DNA of 58,262 nt from an uncultured Microbacteriaceae bacterium (GTDB lineage Bacteria > Actinomycetota > Actinomycetes > Actinomycetales > Microbacteriaceae). How positions within the stretch are numbered: position 1 is the first letter of the stretch; each line of letters opens with the position of its first letter. Below the pieces are notes generated by a model, which worked only from the letters and a program-made list of their open reading frames with translations, did no database searches and was not told the DNA's origin. This document shows, in pieces, positions 44,242-52,925 of this stretch. Where the stretch lies: the NCBI GenBank assembly GCA_937124545.1, contig CAKZKU010000011.1, forward strand, positions 1 through 58,262. The letters run 5' to 3'. The translations under genes were made by a program, and so were the position numbers.

Positions 44242-44759
44242 GGACCGGTCCACGCTGCCATTTGGTCCACCAACCAGGGGCTAAAGGCAAAAGGGGTGTG
44301 CTCAACACCTGAGCGAACAGCCTCGGGGGCGACCCATTTCCATTCGCACACCTCTGACTGCGCAGGGGAAGGGTCCATGGACGTGGTGGCGATAAACACG
44401 GGGCAGACTTCGTTTTCCACGATGCCCGAGGCGTCAACTGCTCGGTAGCGGAAGTCTGGCAGGGCAATAGAAATGGAGTCCAGGGTTAGGCCTAGCTCGT
44501 GTTGCGCTCGACGCCGGATGGCGTCCTCCATGCTTTCGTCAGGGCCCGGGTGGCCGCAGGCCGAGTTCGTCCAGACGCCGGGCCAGGTTTTCTTCGAAAG
44601 TGCGCGACGGGTGATGAGCACTTCGCCGTTGCTGTTGAACACGTGGCAGGAAAAAGCCAGGTGCAGGGGGGTGTCTGTGGTGTGGACCGTGGCCTTGTCG
44701 GCGGTACCGGCGGGTCTCTCATCGGCATCGAGGAGGACCACAAGTTCGGGGGTTGTCAT
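44214..44759 (-). CDS. idi: Isopentenyl-diphosphate isomerase, type I
   Basis: This 181-residue Nudix-fold enzyme interconverts IPP and DMAPP. It has [21 protein letters not shown], the catalytic Cys68 in TNSACGHPG, the Nudix-like helix [13 protein letters not shown] and the catalytic Glu region ENEVCPVF (about 115-122). It diverges from crtB and probably feeds the carotenoid pathway. No strong ribosome site precedes the ATG. Confidence 0.95.
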   Translation of the reverse strand: MTTPELVVLLDADERPAGTADKATVHTTDTPLHLAFSCHVFNSNGEVLITRRALSKKTWPGVWTNSACGHPGPDESMEDAIRRRAQHELGLTLDSISIALPDFRYRAVDASGIVENEVCPVFIATTSMDPSPAQSEVCEWKWVAPEAVRSGVEHTPFAFSPWLVDQMAAWTGPYAPEVSER

Positions 44760-44781
44760 GGGTTTCTTGCCCTCGGGTGCG

Positions 44782-44791
44782 ACGGTAAAGT
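44782..44791. promoter_or_regulatory. Possible overlapping -10 elements between idi and crtB
   Basis: ACGGTAAAGT contains TAAAGT on plus (44786-44791) and TACCGT on minus (44787-44782). It would give leaders of about 70 nt for crtB and 16 nt for idi. The pattern AnnnTAnnnT is expected about once per 256 bp by chance, so this is weak. Confidence 0.25.
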
Positions 44792-44868
44792 GAAGAGTTC
44801 ATTGCCTGCGTGGCAGACCACAACAGTGTAGCCAATGGGCTCACGAGGCGGCGGGAGAGGAAACAACC

Positions 44869-45780
44869 ATGGCGGTTGACCTGGATACCCGCATTGACCT
44901 TTATACCCGTGTTGCCGAGGAGACCTCTGCTGGTGTGATCCGACGGTATTCCACCTCCTTTGGGCTCGCTTCGCGCCTGTTGGACAAGAAAATGCGCACG
45001 CACATTGGGAACTTCTATGCGCTGGTCCGGTTGGCAGATGAAGTTGTGGATGGGGTTGCTGATGAGGCAGGCGTGGATGTAGCCGAGGCGGCGGCGATGC
45101 TGGATGCTCTCGAGGCGGACACGAACCGTGCGCTCGAGGTGGGCTACAGCACTAATCTCATCGTGCACGCTTTCGCCCACTCGGCCCGCCAAGTGGGGGT
45201 GGGGAGTGAACTTACCGCGCCGTTCTTTCATTCCATGCGCATGGATTTGAGCGAAACCACACACACCTCAGAGTCTTTTGCGGAGTACGTCTACGGGTCT
45301 GCGGAGGTCGTGGGTCTTATGTGTCTCGCTGCGTTCCTTGAGGGCCACAGCGTTACCACCGAGCAGCGCGAAATCATGGTCCGCGGAGCGCGCGCCTTGG
45401 GCGCAGCGTTTCAGAAGGTTAATTTCTTGCGAGACCTCGGAGCCGATGCGCAAGCACTGGGCCGTAGTTATTTTCCGGATGTTGTGGTCGACGAGCTGAC
45501 TGATGAAGTAAAGACCCGGCTCCTCGATGACATCGACCGCGATTTGGCTCAGTCGGCGAAGGCTTTGCCACTTTTGCCGGCAGGCCCGCGCCGAGCGGTG
45601 AGTCTTGCCCATACGTTGTTCGAGGCTCTGGCTGCGCGTATCCGGGCGACTCCCGCAGGGGTTTTGCAGACCACCCGTATTAGTGTTCCTACAGTCAGCA
45701 AGTTCTGGTTGGCACTGAAAGTCCTGGTGGGCGTTGTCCCCCAAGCTCCCCGTGGCCTGAGAGAGGATCATCATGGCTAA
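44869..45780 (+). CDS. crtB: Phytoene synthase
   Basis: CrtB joins two GGPP molecules to form phytoene. The 303-residue protein has the substrate Mg-binding motifs DEVVD (57-61) and RDLGADAQALGRSYFP near 186, with YSTSFGLASRLL near the N-terminus. It opens the carotenoid operon. GAGAGG lies 8 nt before the ATG. The usual first gene, crtE for GGPP synthase, is not next to it. Its end overlaps crtI by 8 nt. Confidence 0.95.
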   Translation: MAVDLDTRIDLYTRVAEETSAGVIRRYSTSFGLASRLLDKKMRTHIGNFYALVRLADEVVDGVADEAGVDVAEAAAMLDALEADTNRALEVGYSTNLIVHAFAHSARQVGVGSELTAPFFHSMRMDLSETTHTSESFAEYVYGSAEVVGLMCLAAFLEGHSVTTEQREIMVRGARALGAAFQKVNFLRDLGADAQALGRSYFPDVVVDELTDEVKTRLLDDIDRDLAQSAKALPLLPAGPRRAVSLAHTLFEALAARIRATPAGVLQTTRISVPTVSKFWLALKVLVGVVPQAPRGLREDHHG

Positions 45781-47359
45781 GTCCGTTGTTGTTGTCGGTG
45801 GCGGTATTGGCGGTATCGCGACGGCGGGCCTGATGGCGCGAGACGGCTATGACGTCACTCTGGTTGAGGCTCACTCACGACTTGGCGGTCGGGCAGGCCT
45901 CTGGGAAAAAGACGGTTTCCGTTTCGACACCGGGCCCTCCTGGTACCTGATGCCCGAGGTCTTTGACCACTGGTACCGATTGATGGGTACTTCAGCGGCG
46001 GAGCACTTGAAGCTGACCAAGCTCGACCCGGGTTACCGCGTATATTTCGAGCCATCCTCTAGCGAACCCGCGGAGTTTGTCGACATCCGGGCAACTCGCG
46101 AGGACAACTTGGCCTTGCTCGAAGAAATGGAGCCTGGTTCTCGGGCCAGCATGGAAAAGTATCTCGACTCGGCCGAAGAGACCTACGAAATCGCGAAGAA
46201 GCACTTTCTCTACACGTCGTTTCAGGATCTGCGTCCGCTGTTGGTCAAGGAAGTGCTTTCGCGCACGGGAACGCTGGTCCGACTGCTCACAACCCCCATC
46301 ATGACGTTTGCGAAAAAGTACACGGCAAACCCCCGCATTCGGCAGATTCTTGGCTACCCGGCTGTCTTTTTGGGCTCAAGCCCCTACATCGCGCCCAGCA
46401 TGTTCCACCTGATGTCGCACCTGGACCTGCAGGACGGTGTTCTCTACGCCGAGGGCGGCTTCACGCGGGTGATTGATTCGATGCGAGAAATCATTGAAGA
46501 CCACGGCGTGACGATTATGACCGGGACCAAGGTAACGGCGATCGCCACGGAGCGTTCTGGTGGGAAAGCAAAAGCCACGGGCATTACCTACAAGGACGCC
46601 GACGGGCACACCCACACTCTTTCGGCAGACATGGTGGTGTCCACCACCGACCTTCACCACAGTGAAACCACCTTGCTGCCACCGGAACTTCAGACCTATC
46701 CGCAGAAATGGTGGGACAAGAAGGTCGCTGGTCCCAGTGCAGTGCTGCTCTATCTCGGAGTGAAGGGTGAAGTTCCAGAATTACTGCACCACAGTTTGTT
46801 TTTCACGCAAGACTGGGATTCCAATTTCTCACAGATTTTCGCCGATAAGCCCACTGTCCCCTCGCCCGCATCTCTTTATGTCTGCAAACCCAGCGCTACG
46901 GATTCGAGCGTTGCCCCGAAGGGGCACACGAACCTCTTTGTTCTTGTCCCCATGCCCGCCGATGTGGAACTTGGGCGCGGCGGGCTCAATGGGACCGGCG
47001 ACGCGCAGGTCGAAGGGATTGCGGATCGAGCAATCGAGCAGATCATGCGCTGGAGTGGCGCAACCGATTTGGCGGATCGAATTGTGGTCCGCCGCAGCGT
47101 GGGGCCGGCAGACTTCGCGGGCGAATTGAACGCCTGGAAGGGGACAGCTCTGGGTCCGGCGCACACGCTGATGCAGAGCGCGCTGTTCCGTGCCGGCAAC
47201 GTGAGCAAGAAAGTTGACAGTCTTTACTACGCGGGATCCTCGACGATTCCGGGAATCGGTCTGCCGATGTGTTTGATTAGTGCGGAAGTTCTGCTCAAGC
47301 GCGTGAGGGGTGACGTCTCCACGGGACCGCTACCCGAGCCTCTCGTGCCGGCGTCCTAA
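45773..47359 (+). CDS. crtI: Phytoene desaturase
   Basis: The 528-residue CrtI-type FAD enzyme should convert phytoene to lycopene. It has the dinucleotide motif VVVGGGIGGIATAGLMARDGYDVTLVEA at the N-terminus, RLGGRAGLWEKDGFRFDTGPSWYLMPEVF, and the C-terminal bacterial-type signature YYAGSSTIPGIGLPMCLISAEVL. It follows crtB with an 8-nt overlap. The next gene begins 7 bp after its stop. Confidence 0.95.
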   Translation: MAKSVVVVGGGIGGIATAGLMARDGYDVTLVEAHSRLGGRAGLWEKDGFRFDTGPSWYLMPEVFDHWYRLMGTSAAEHLKLTKLDPGYRVYFEPSSSEPAEFVDIRATREDNLALLEEMEPGSRASMEKYLDSAEETYEIAKKHFLYTSFQDLRPLLVKEVLSRTGTLVRLLTTPIMTFAKKYTANPRIRQILGYPAVFLGSSPYIAPSMFHLMSHLDLQDGVLYAEGGFTRVIDSMREIIEDHGVTIMTGTKVTAIATERSGGKAKATGITYKDADGHTHTLSADMVVSTTDLHHSETTLLPPELQTYPQKWWDKKVAGPSAVLLYLGVKGEVPELLHHSLFFTQDWDSNFSQIFADKPTVPSPASLYVCKPSATDSSVAPKGHTNLFVLVPMPADVELGRGGLNGTGDAQVEGIADRAIEQIMRWSGATDLADRIVVRRSVGPADFAGELNAWKGTALGPAHTLMQSALFRAGNVSKKVDSLYYAGSSTIPGIGLPMCLISAEVLLKRVRGDVSTGPLPEPLVPAS

Positions 47360-47366
47360 AAGGGCG

Positions 47367-47693
47367 ATGTCCTTCGTTTATCTTGCTGCTTTAGTCGGGG
47401 CTCTTCTTGGCACCGGCCTACTGGACTTTCGCCACCGCTTAGCTCTTTTCGGCGGCGCACCGGGTCGCACGGCCCTCATCGTGGCGCTCTGTGTTGCGTT
47501 CTTCCTCGCATGGGATGTTGTCGGAATTGCCACGGGGGTTTTCTTTCGCGGAACGGGGCCGTGGATGACGGGAGTGTTGTTGGGCCCAGAGCTGCCTTTG
47601 GAGGAAGCGTTTTTCCTCACACTGCTCAGCTATTCCACGCTCATCGTCTATTTGTTGGCACAAAAAGTGTGGCTCTCGAGGGCGACACGATGA
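47367..47693 (+). CDS. Lycopene cyclase subunit, CrtYe/Yc type
   Basis: The 108-residue membrane protein has three hydrophobic segments and family features: SFVYLAALVGALLGTGLLDFRHRL at the start, LAWDVVGIATGVFFRG and LLGPELPLEEAFFLTLLSYSTLI. It is one half of the heterodimeric cyclase of actinobacteria. With its partner it closes the rings of C40 or C50 carotenoids. Ring type (beta, gamma or epsilon) cannot be told from sequence by eye. It is coupled to the second subunit by ATGA. Confidence 0.88.
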   Translation: MSFVYLAALVGALLGTGLLDFRHRLALFGGAPGRTALIVALCVAFFLAWDVVGIATGVFFRGTGPWMTGVLLGPELPLEEAFFLTLLSYSTLIVYLLAQKVWLSRATR

Positions 47694-47995
47694 TCTATTC
47701 CCTTATCAATCTGCCGTTTCTGCTCATCGCACTTTTGGTTTTCTGGTTTGCGAGTCGACGCGGGTCGAGCGTGCAGGCCGCACCCTGGTGGATTGCCGCG
47801 GCGGTCATGATGCTTCTGACTGCAATCTTTGACAACGCGATTATCGGTTTTGGGCTTGTCGACTACGACGAGCTATTGATTAGCGGGGTGAGAATCGGTG
47901 TGGCGCCGATCGAAGACTTTGCTTACACGCTGGCTGCTGTGCTGATGATCCCCGCACTATGGCACGCGTTCGAGAGACCCCAGGAGCGGGGGTAA
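47690..47995 (+). CDS. Lycopene cyclase subunit, CrtYf/Yd type
   Basis: The 101-residue second cyclase subunit has three hydrophobic segments and the motifs MLLTAIFDNAIIGFGLVDYDE and GVAPIEDFAYTLAAVLMIP. The PIEDF motif corresponds to the PxE(E/D) motif of the partner and of fungal/archaeal cyclases. The start overlaps the previous stop, and the stop overlaps the elongase ATG (TAATG). Confidence 0.88.
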   Translation: MIYSLINLPFLLIALLVFWFASRRGSSVQAAPWWIAAAVMMLLTAIFDNAIIGFGLVDYDELLISGVRIGVAPIEDFAYTLAAVLMIPALWHAFERPQERG

Positions 47996-48864
47996 TGCGG
48001 AGCTTGCGCACCTTGGTTCTAAGCTCGCGCCCGCTGAGCTGGGTCAACACCGCCGTGCCGTTTGCGCTCGCGTATTACGTGGTGACGGAGTCGTTTGATC
48101 CAATTTTCGTCGTCGGGTCTATCTTCTTTTTGATCCCCTACAACTTCTTGATGTATGGCATCAACGATGTCTTCGATTACGAATCGGACCTTCGCAATCC
48201 GCGCAAGGGGGGTGTTGAGGGAGCGTTGCTACCTCCGGATCTGCACCGCGCGACGCTGGTTGCCAGTGTCGCGCTGAGCGTTCCTTTCGTTGCCGTCCTG
48301 GTCTGGTGGGGGACGGTGGCGTCGACCGGAATTCTGGCGCTCAGCCTCTTCTTTGTGGTCGCCTACTCTGCCAAGGGTCTGCGCTTCAAGGAGATCCCCT
48401 TTCTTGATTCCCTCACCTCGAGCGCTCATTTTGTGATGCCCGCGGTCTTCGGCCTGGCCGTGGCCGGTGCGTCGCCGAGCTGGAGCGCCTTCACGCTGCT
48501 TGTTGCTTTTTTCCTCTGGGGGATGGCATCTCACGCTTTTGGCGCGGTTCAAGATGTCCTCGCCGACCGGGAGGCAGGCCTTTCGTCGATAGCCACTGCG
48601 ATTGGCGCAGCCGGGGCGGTCAGGTTTTCCCTCTTTGCCTACGCCGCAGCCGGACTGGTCATGCTGACAACCCCGCCGCCGCTGCCTCTCATCGCCCCCA
48701 CTGTGGTGCTCTACATAGCGGCGGTGCTGCCCTGGTGGCGGGTCACCGACGAAAAAGCCGAGTCAGCTAACCGCGGTTGGAAATGGTTTCTGCTGCTCAA
48801 CTTCATCACGGGTGCAGTGGTATTTCTTGTGCTGTTTGAGTGGTGGGCCCAGCAGGCTGCGTAG
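47995..48864 (+). CDS. Lycopene elongase (UbiA prenyltransferase, CrtEb type)
   Basis: The 289-residue UbiA-family membrane protein has the first Asp-rich motif NDVFDYESDLRNPRKGG (about 59-75), the second DVLADREAGLSSIATAIG (about 185-200) and about eight membrane segments. Its place after two cyclase subunits identifies it as the enzyme adding C5 units from DMAPP to lycopene on the way to C50 carotenoids such as decaprenoxanthin or sarcinaxanthin. ATG 47995 is coupled to the preceding stop. It ends 3 bp before the convergent transporter. Confidence 0.88.
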   Translation: MRSLRTLVLSSRPLSWVNTAVPFALAYYVVTESFDPIFVVGSIFFLIPYNFLMYGINDVFDYESDLRNPRKGGVEGALLPPDLHRATLVASVALSVPFVAVLVWWGTVASTGILALSLFFVVAYSAKGLRFKEIPFLDSLTSSAHFVMPAVFGLAVAGASPSWSAFTLLVAFFLWGMASHAFGAVQDVLADREAGLSSIATAIGAAGAVRFSLFAYAAAGLVMLTTPPPLPLIAPTVVLYIAAVLPWWRVTDEKAESANRGWKWFLLLNFITGAVVFLVLFEWWAQQAA

Positions 48865-48867
48865 CAA

Positions 48868-50265
48868 CTACGAGCGAGGCATCTTGACGAAAATCATCAA
48901 GATGAGCCCGAGCGCCAGCACCGTCATGATGCCGAGGATGCCCCAGTACTGGGCTCCCCCGATCGAGATAAACAGCGCCCACAGCGCGGGGGTTAGGAAG
49001 CTCACGGCGCGACCCGTTGTCGCATAGAGTCCAAACACTTGGCCCTCTTGACCGGCGGGAGTTACGCGGGCGAGGAACGACCGTGCTGCAGCTTGAGCGG
49101 GCCCCACAAAGAGCGAGAGCGTCATCCCAGCAATCCAGAACGCTGTCGCGCCGCTGTCGCGGAAAAAGAACAACGACATTCCGGCAACGAGTAGTCCGCT
49201 GAGTGAGAAAAGGATGATGGCCCGGGCGCCAAAGACATCGTCAAGGCGGCCGGACAGCATGGTGCTGAGACCCGCACCCAGGTTGGCGGCAATGCCAAAG
49301 ATCAGCACTTCGCTGGCGCTGAAACCGTAGGTGACAGCTGCGAGCACGCCACCGAAGGTAAAGACACCGGCAAGGCCGTCACGAAAAATTGCACTGGCGG
49401 CCAGGAACCAGAACGTGGTGCGCGAGGTGCGAAACAGCCCGACGATGTCGCGCACAAGTACCCCGTAACTGGCAAAGAAGTTCACTTTGGCACCCTGCGG
49501 CTTGCCGGGAATCTCTGGAACGAAGAACAAGATGGGGAGGGAAAATATCAGCGTCCACACCCCGCAGAACAGGGCTATGGCACGAATGTCGATACCGTTT
49601 TCACTGCCCAGCCCAAGAACATCACCTTCGATGAACCCGAAATACGAGACCAGAAGAGCAACAATTCCACCGAGGTATCCAAAGCCCCAACCGAGCCCGC
49701 TGACGCGTCCCACGGTGGAGGGTTTTGCAACCTGCACGAGCATCGCGTTGTAGTTCACGTTCGCAATCTCTGCGAACACGTTCCCGGCAGCGACGAGAGT
49801 AATACCCAGCCAGAAGAACGATGGCGTTGCCTCGACAAAGAACATGCTGGCCTGGGCGAGGACAACGAGACCGGTGTTGACGCCCAACCACAGTTTCCGG
49901 CGACCCGCGCGATCAGAGCGCTGCCCCAAGACCGGGGCGAGTAGTGCCACGATGACGCCCGCTAGGGCGATGGCAAAGCCCAGATCACTGGAGAGCTCGG
50001 CGAGACCGCGTTGATAAGCGTCACTGTCTTCACCCAGCGCTCGAATGTCTTCCGGCAGGAAGAGCGAGCTGGTGATGTACACGGTGAAAACAAATGTTGT
50101 GATGACGCTCGCGAAAGGCTGAGTTGCCCAGTCCCACAGCGCCCACGACCACACCCGACGTTTCGGGATGACTGCGTCCTGGTTGAGGGTGAGCCCGACA
50201 ATCGGAAGCGCGTCCGTGTCGGCAAGGGGGGCAGGGCGGGGAGTGTGTGAACCGTCATTGGCCAT
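48868..50265 (-). CDS. MFS transporter, UMF1/Atg22-like
   Basis: The 465-residue protein has about 12 membrane segments. SWALWDWATQPFASVITTFVFTVYI near the N-terminus is the UMF1/Atg22-like signature, and RSDRAGRRKLWLG is the typical MFS loop. The family effluxes or takes up small molecules such as amino acids, but the substrate here is unknown. ATG 50265 is chosen because the conserved part follows it. The upstream frame is not conserved. It diverges from dnaK. Confidence 0.85.
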   Translation of the reverse strand: MANDGSHTPRPAPLADTDALPIVGLTLNQDAVIPKRRVWSWALWDWATQPFASVITTFVFTVYITSSLFLPEDIRALGEDSDAYQRGLAELSSDLGFAIALAGVIVALLAPVLGQRSDRAGRRKLWLGVNTGLVVLAQASMFFVEATPSFFWLGITLVAAGNVFAEIANVNYNAMLVQVAKPSTVGRVSGLGWGFGYLGGIVALLVSYFGFIEGDVLGLGSENGIDIRAIALFCGVWTLIFSLPILFFVPEIPGKPQGAKVNFFASYGVLVRDIVGLFRTSRTTFWFLAASAIFRDGLAGVFTFGGVLAAVTYGFSASEVLIFGIAANLGAGLSTMLSGRLDDVFGARAIILFSLSGLLVAGMSLFFFRDSGATAFWIAGMTLSLFVGPAQAAARSFLARVTPAGQEGQVFGLYATTGRAVSFLTPALWALFISIGGAQYWGILGIMTVLALGLILMIFVKMPRS

Positions 50266-50333
50266 GCAATAACCGTAGCGGGAGGACCGCGCGCTACCTA
50301 AACACTGGCTTTCGTCGCGGTGAATTATCAAAA

Positions 50334-50354
50334 TATGAGCGCAAGTGACTCATA
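50334..50354. promoter_or_regulatory. HAIR-like HspR operator 1
   Basis: Arms TATGAGC and ACTCATA with a 7-nt spacer match the layout of HAIR (CTTGAGT-N7-ACTCAAG). It lies inside a longer perfect repeat: CAAAATATGAG (50329-50339) and CTCATATTTTG (50349-50359). The outer bases differ from consensus. Confidence 0.65.
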
Positions 50355-50368
50355 TTTTGGTGAAAATA

Positions 50369-50389
50369 CTTGACAAGGGTCGACTCATG
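50369..50389. promoter_or_regulatory. HAIR-like HspR operator 2 with dnaK -35
   Basis: CTTGACA-N7-ACTCATG matches HAIR at most arm positions and contains a consensus-like -35 TTGACA (50370-50375). HspR bound here would directly block the promoter. A suitable -10 at 17 bp reads CAAACT (50393-50398), which is imperfect. Confidence 0.72.
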
Positions 50390-50396
50390 TTGCAAA

Positions 50397-50417
50397 CTTG
50401 AGTCATCTCGGCTCATA
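50397..50417. promoter_or_regulatory. HAIR-like HspR operator 3
   Basis: CTTGAGT-N7-GCTCATA has a perfect left arm and a right arm with three changes. It lies downstream of the likely -10 and about 35 bp before the dnaK ATG. The three operators start 35 and 28 bp apart. Confidence 0.75.
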
Positions 50418-50451
50418 TATGGGCCACGACATGACGTAAGGAGCAGGCCAG

Positions 50452-52308
50452 ATGGCACGCGCAGTAGGAATTGACTTAGGAACCACCAACTCGGTGGTGG
50501 CCGTACTCGAGGGTGGCGAACCCACGGTTATCGCAAACGCAGAAGGTTTGAGGACCACTCCCTCTGTTGTGGCGTACACAAAAGATGGCGAAATTCTCGT
50601 GGGAGAGACCGCGAAGCGCCAAGCCGTAACCAACGTGGATCGCACCATCTCCTCGGTGAAGCGCCACATGGGTACGGACTGGAAACAGGACGTAGACGAC
50701 AAGGCTTACACCCCCCAGGAAATTTCGTCCCGGATCCTCGCCAAGCTCAAGCGTGACGCTGAGCAGTACTTGGGCGAGACCGTGACCGACGCGGTCATCA
50801 CCGTTCCCGCGTACTTCAACGACGCCGAGCGTCAAGCGACGAAGGAAGCCGGCGAAATTTCTGGCCTCAACGTCTTGCGCATCATCAACGAGCCCACCGC
50901 CGCAGCCTTGGCTTACGGTTTGGACAAGGGCAAAGAGGATGAACTCATCTTGGTGTTCGACCTCGGTGGTGGAACGTTCGATGTCTCCTTGCTCGAGGTG
51001 GGCAAGGATGACGAGTTCTCGACCATTCAGGTTCGCGCCACCTCCGGTGACAACCGACTCGGTGGAGACGACTGGGATGAGCGCGTTGTGGACTACCTCG
51101 CTGGTCGCTTCAAGGAGACCACCGGTGTTGACGTGTCGAAAGACAAGATTGCGAAGCAGCGTCTGAAGGAAGCTGCCGAGCAGGCGAAAAAGGAGCTCTC
51201 GACCTCGACGAGCACACAGGTTCAGCTGCCCTACCTGTCGTTGACAGAAAGCGGTCCCGCCAACCTGGATGAGACGCTTTCGCGCGCCAAGTTCGAAGAG
51301 CTCACCCAGGATCTGCTGGAGCGCACCAAGAAGCCCTTCAACGACGTGATCAAGGAAGCAGGCGTCAAGCTTGCGGACATCGCTCACGTGGTCATGGTGG
51401 GTGGTTCCACCAGAATGCCCGCCGTCACCACTTTGGTGACCGAGCTGACCGGCGGTCGCGAGCCCAACAAGGGTGTCAACCCGGATGAGGTCGTCGCCGT
51501 AGGCGCAGCCCTCCAGGCCGGCGTTCTGATGGGTGACCGCAAGGACGTGTTGCTGATTGATGTCACCCCTCTGAGCCTCGGAATCGAGACGAAGGGCGGA
51601 ATCATGACCAAGCTGATCGAGCGCAACACCGCAATCCCCACCAAGCGCAGCGAGACCTTCACCACAGCGGATGACAACCAGCCCTCCGTCTCGATCCAGG
51701 TCTTCCAGGGAGAGCGCGACTTCACCAAAGACAACAAACCTTTGGGGAACTTCGAGCTCACCGATATTGCACCCGCTCCTCGAGGGATCCCTCAGGTGGA
51801 AGTCACCTTCGATATTGACGCCAACGGAATCGTTCACGTGTCTGCCAAGGACAAGGGAACGAACAAGGAACAATCGATGACGATCACCGGTGGTTCCTCA
51901 CTTCCCAAGGAAGACATCGAGCGCATGGTCCAAGAGGCAGAAGAGCACGCCGCTGAAGACAAAAAGCGTCGCGAAGCTGCCGAGGAGCGTAACGGAGCCG
52001 AACAGCTTGCCTACTCGGTGGAGAAGCTCCTCAAAGACAACGACGAGAAGCTGCCCGACGACGTCAAATCAGAAGTGCAGGCCGACTTGGATGCACTGAA
52101 GACCGCGCTTGCTGGCGAGGATGACGAGGCAGTGAAGACGGCCATGGAAACCCTGAGTCAGAGCCAAACCAAACTCGGTGAGGCGCTGTACAAGGAAGAC
52201 GCTGAAGCACCCGCTGACGCCGGAGACGCCCCCGCGGAAGACGATGAAGACATTGTTGACGCTGAGGTTGTTGACGACGAAGCAGACGACAGTTCCGACA
52301 AGAAGTAG
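50452..52308 (+). CDS. dnaK: Chaperone DnaK (Hsp70)
   Basis: DnaK holds and releases unfolded proteins in an ATP cycle with DnaJ and GrpE. The 618-residue protein has the ATPase motifs [29 protein letters not shown] and [13 protein letters not shown], the linker region [14 protein letters not shown], the substrate-binding domain and a C-terminal lid with acidic tail ADDSSDKK. It also serves as HspR co-repressor in other actinobacteria. It heads dnaK-grpE-dnaJ-hspR-clpB behind three HAIR-like sites. Confidence 0.98.
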   Translation: MARAVGIDLGTTNSVVAVLEGGEPTVIANAEGLRTTPSVVAYTKDGEILVGETAKRQAVTNVDRTISSVKRHMGTDWKQDVDDKAYTPQEISSRILAKLKRDAEQYLGETVTDAVITVPAYFNDAERQATKEAGEISGLNVLRIINEPTAAALAYGLDKGKEDELILVFDLGGGTFDVSLLEVGKDDEFSTIQVRATSGDNRLGGDDWDERVVDYLAGRFKETTGVDVSKDKIAKQRLKEAAEQAKKELSTSTSTQVQLPYLSLTESGPANLDETLSRAKFEELTQDLLERTKKPFNDVIKEAGVKLADIAHVVMVGGSTRMPAVTTLVTELTGGREPNKGVNPDEVVAVGAALQAGVLMGDRKDVLLIDVTPLSLGIETKGGIMTKLIERNTAIPTKRSETFTTADDNQPSVSIQVFQGERDFTKDNKPLGNFELTDIAPAPRGIPQVEVTFDIDANGIVHVSAKDKGTNKEQSMTITGGSSLPKEDIERMVQEAEEHAAEDKKRREAAEERNGAEQLAYSVEKLLKDNDEKLPDDVKSEVQADLDALKTALAGEDDEAVKTAMETLSQSQTKLGEALYKEDAEAPADAGDAPAEDDEDIVDAEVVDDEADDSSDKK

Positions 52309-52313
52309 ACACA

Positions 52314-52907
52314 ATGCCAAAATCAGACAAGCCCGAGCGCGAAGAAGAGGAGCAAGAGCAACCCCTCTTCACCGACAAACGACGGGTTGATCCTGAAACA
52401 GGCGATGTCCGACCTGAGGCAGCGGAAGCTGCCTCAGGGGACGACATCACCGAGGAAGATATCGAGCTGCTTGCCGAAGCGGAGCGTGACCTGGTGGCGG
52501 AATACCGTGACCGTGCCGCACGAGCCGAGGCTGAGCTCCAAAACTTCCGCATGCGTGTGGAGCGGGATCGCCAGGCAAATCGTGAAGCTGTGATTGCCGA
52601 AGTGATCCGTGCTCTCCTGCCCGTAATGGATGACCTTGATCGCGCGGATGCCCACGGGGACCTCGCGGGCGGGCCTCTGGAACTCGTGGCACAAAAACTG
52701 CGGTCCAGTTTCGAGCGTTACGGTCTCGTGGCCGTAGGCGAGGTGGGGGAAGCTTTTGATCCTGCCAAGCACGAGGCGATGGTCCGGCTGCCTGAAGCGG
52801 GAGCCGAAGGTGAGACGGTTGCCGATGTCATCGAGGGTGGTTACATCTTGGGTGACAAGCTCGTGCGTCCCGCCAAAGTGGCCGTCAAAGTACCGGCTGA
52901 CGAGTAA
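52314..52907 (+). CDS. grpE: Nucleotide exchange factor GrpE
   Basis: The 197-residue protein has an acidic disordered N-terminus (about 1-60), a long coiled-coil (LLAEAERDLVAEYRDRAARAEAELQNFRMRVERDR) and the beta domain with GEAFDPAKHEAMVR and VIEGGYILGDKLVRPAKVAV. GrpE speeds ADP release from DnaK. It starts 5 bp after dnaK. Confidence 0.96.
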   Translation: MPKSDKPEREEEEQEQPLFTDKRRVDPETGDVRPEAAEAASGDDITEEDIELLAEAERDLVAEYRDRAARAEAELQNFRMRVERDRQANREAVIAEVIRALLPVMDDLDRADAHGDLAGGPLELVAQKLRSSFERYGLVAVGEVGEAFDPAKHEAMVRLPEAGAEGETVADVIEGGYILGDKLVRPAKVAVKVPADE

Positions 52908-52925
52908 ACCTAAAGGAGGTGTGCG

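Noticed and set aside
44782..44791. Bidirectional -10 pattern between idi and crtB as a firm promoter
   Set aside because: The four fixed bases are expected about every 256 bp, and no -35 or good spacing supports it; kept only as a low-confidence feature.
50476..51873. A 465-codon open frame antisense to dnaK
   Set aside because: Long antisense frames opposite dnaK are a known effect of its codon bias. No family features, ribosome site or promoter, and dnaK is unmistakable.
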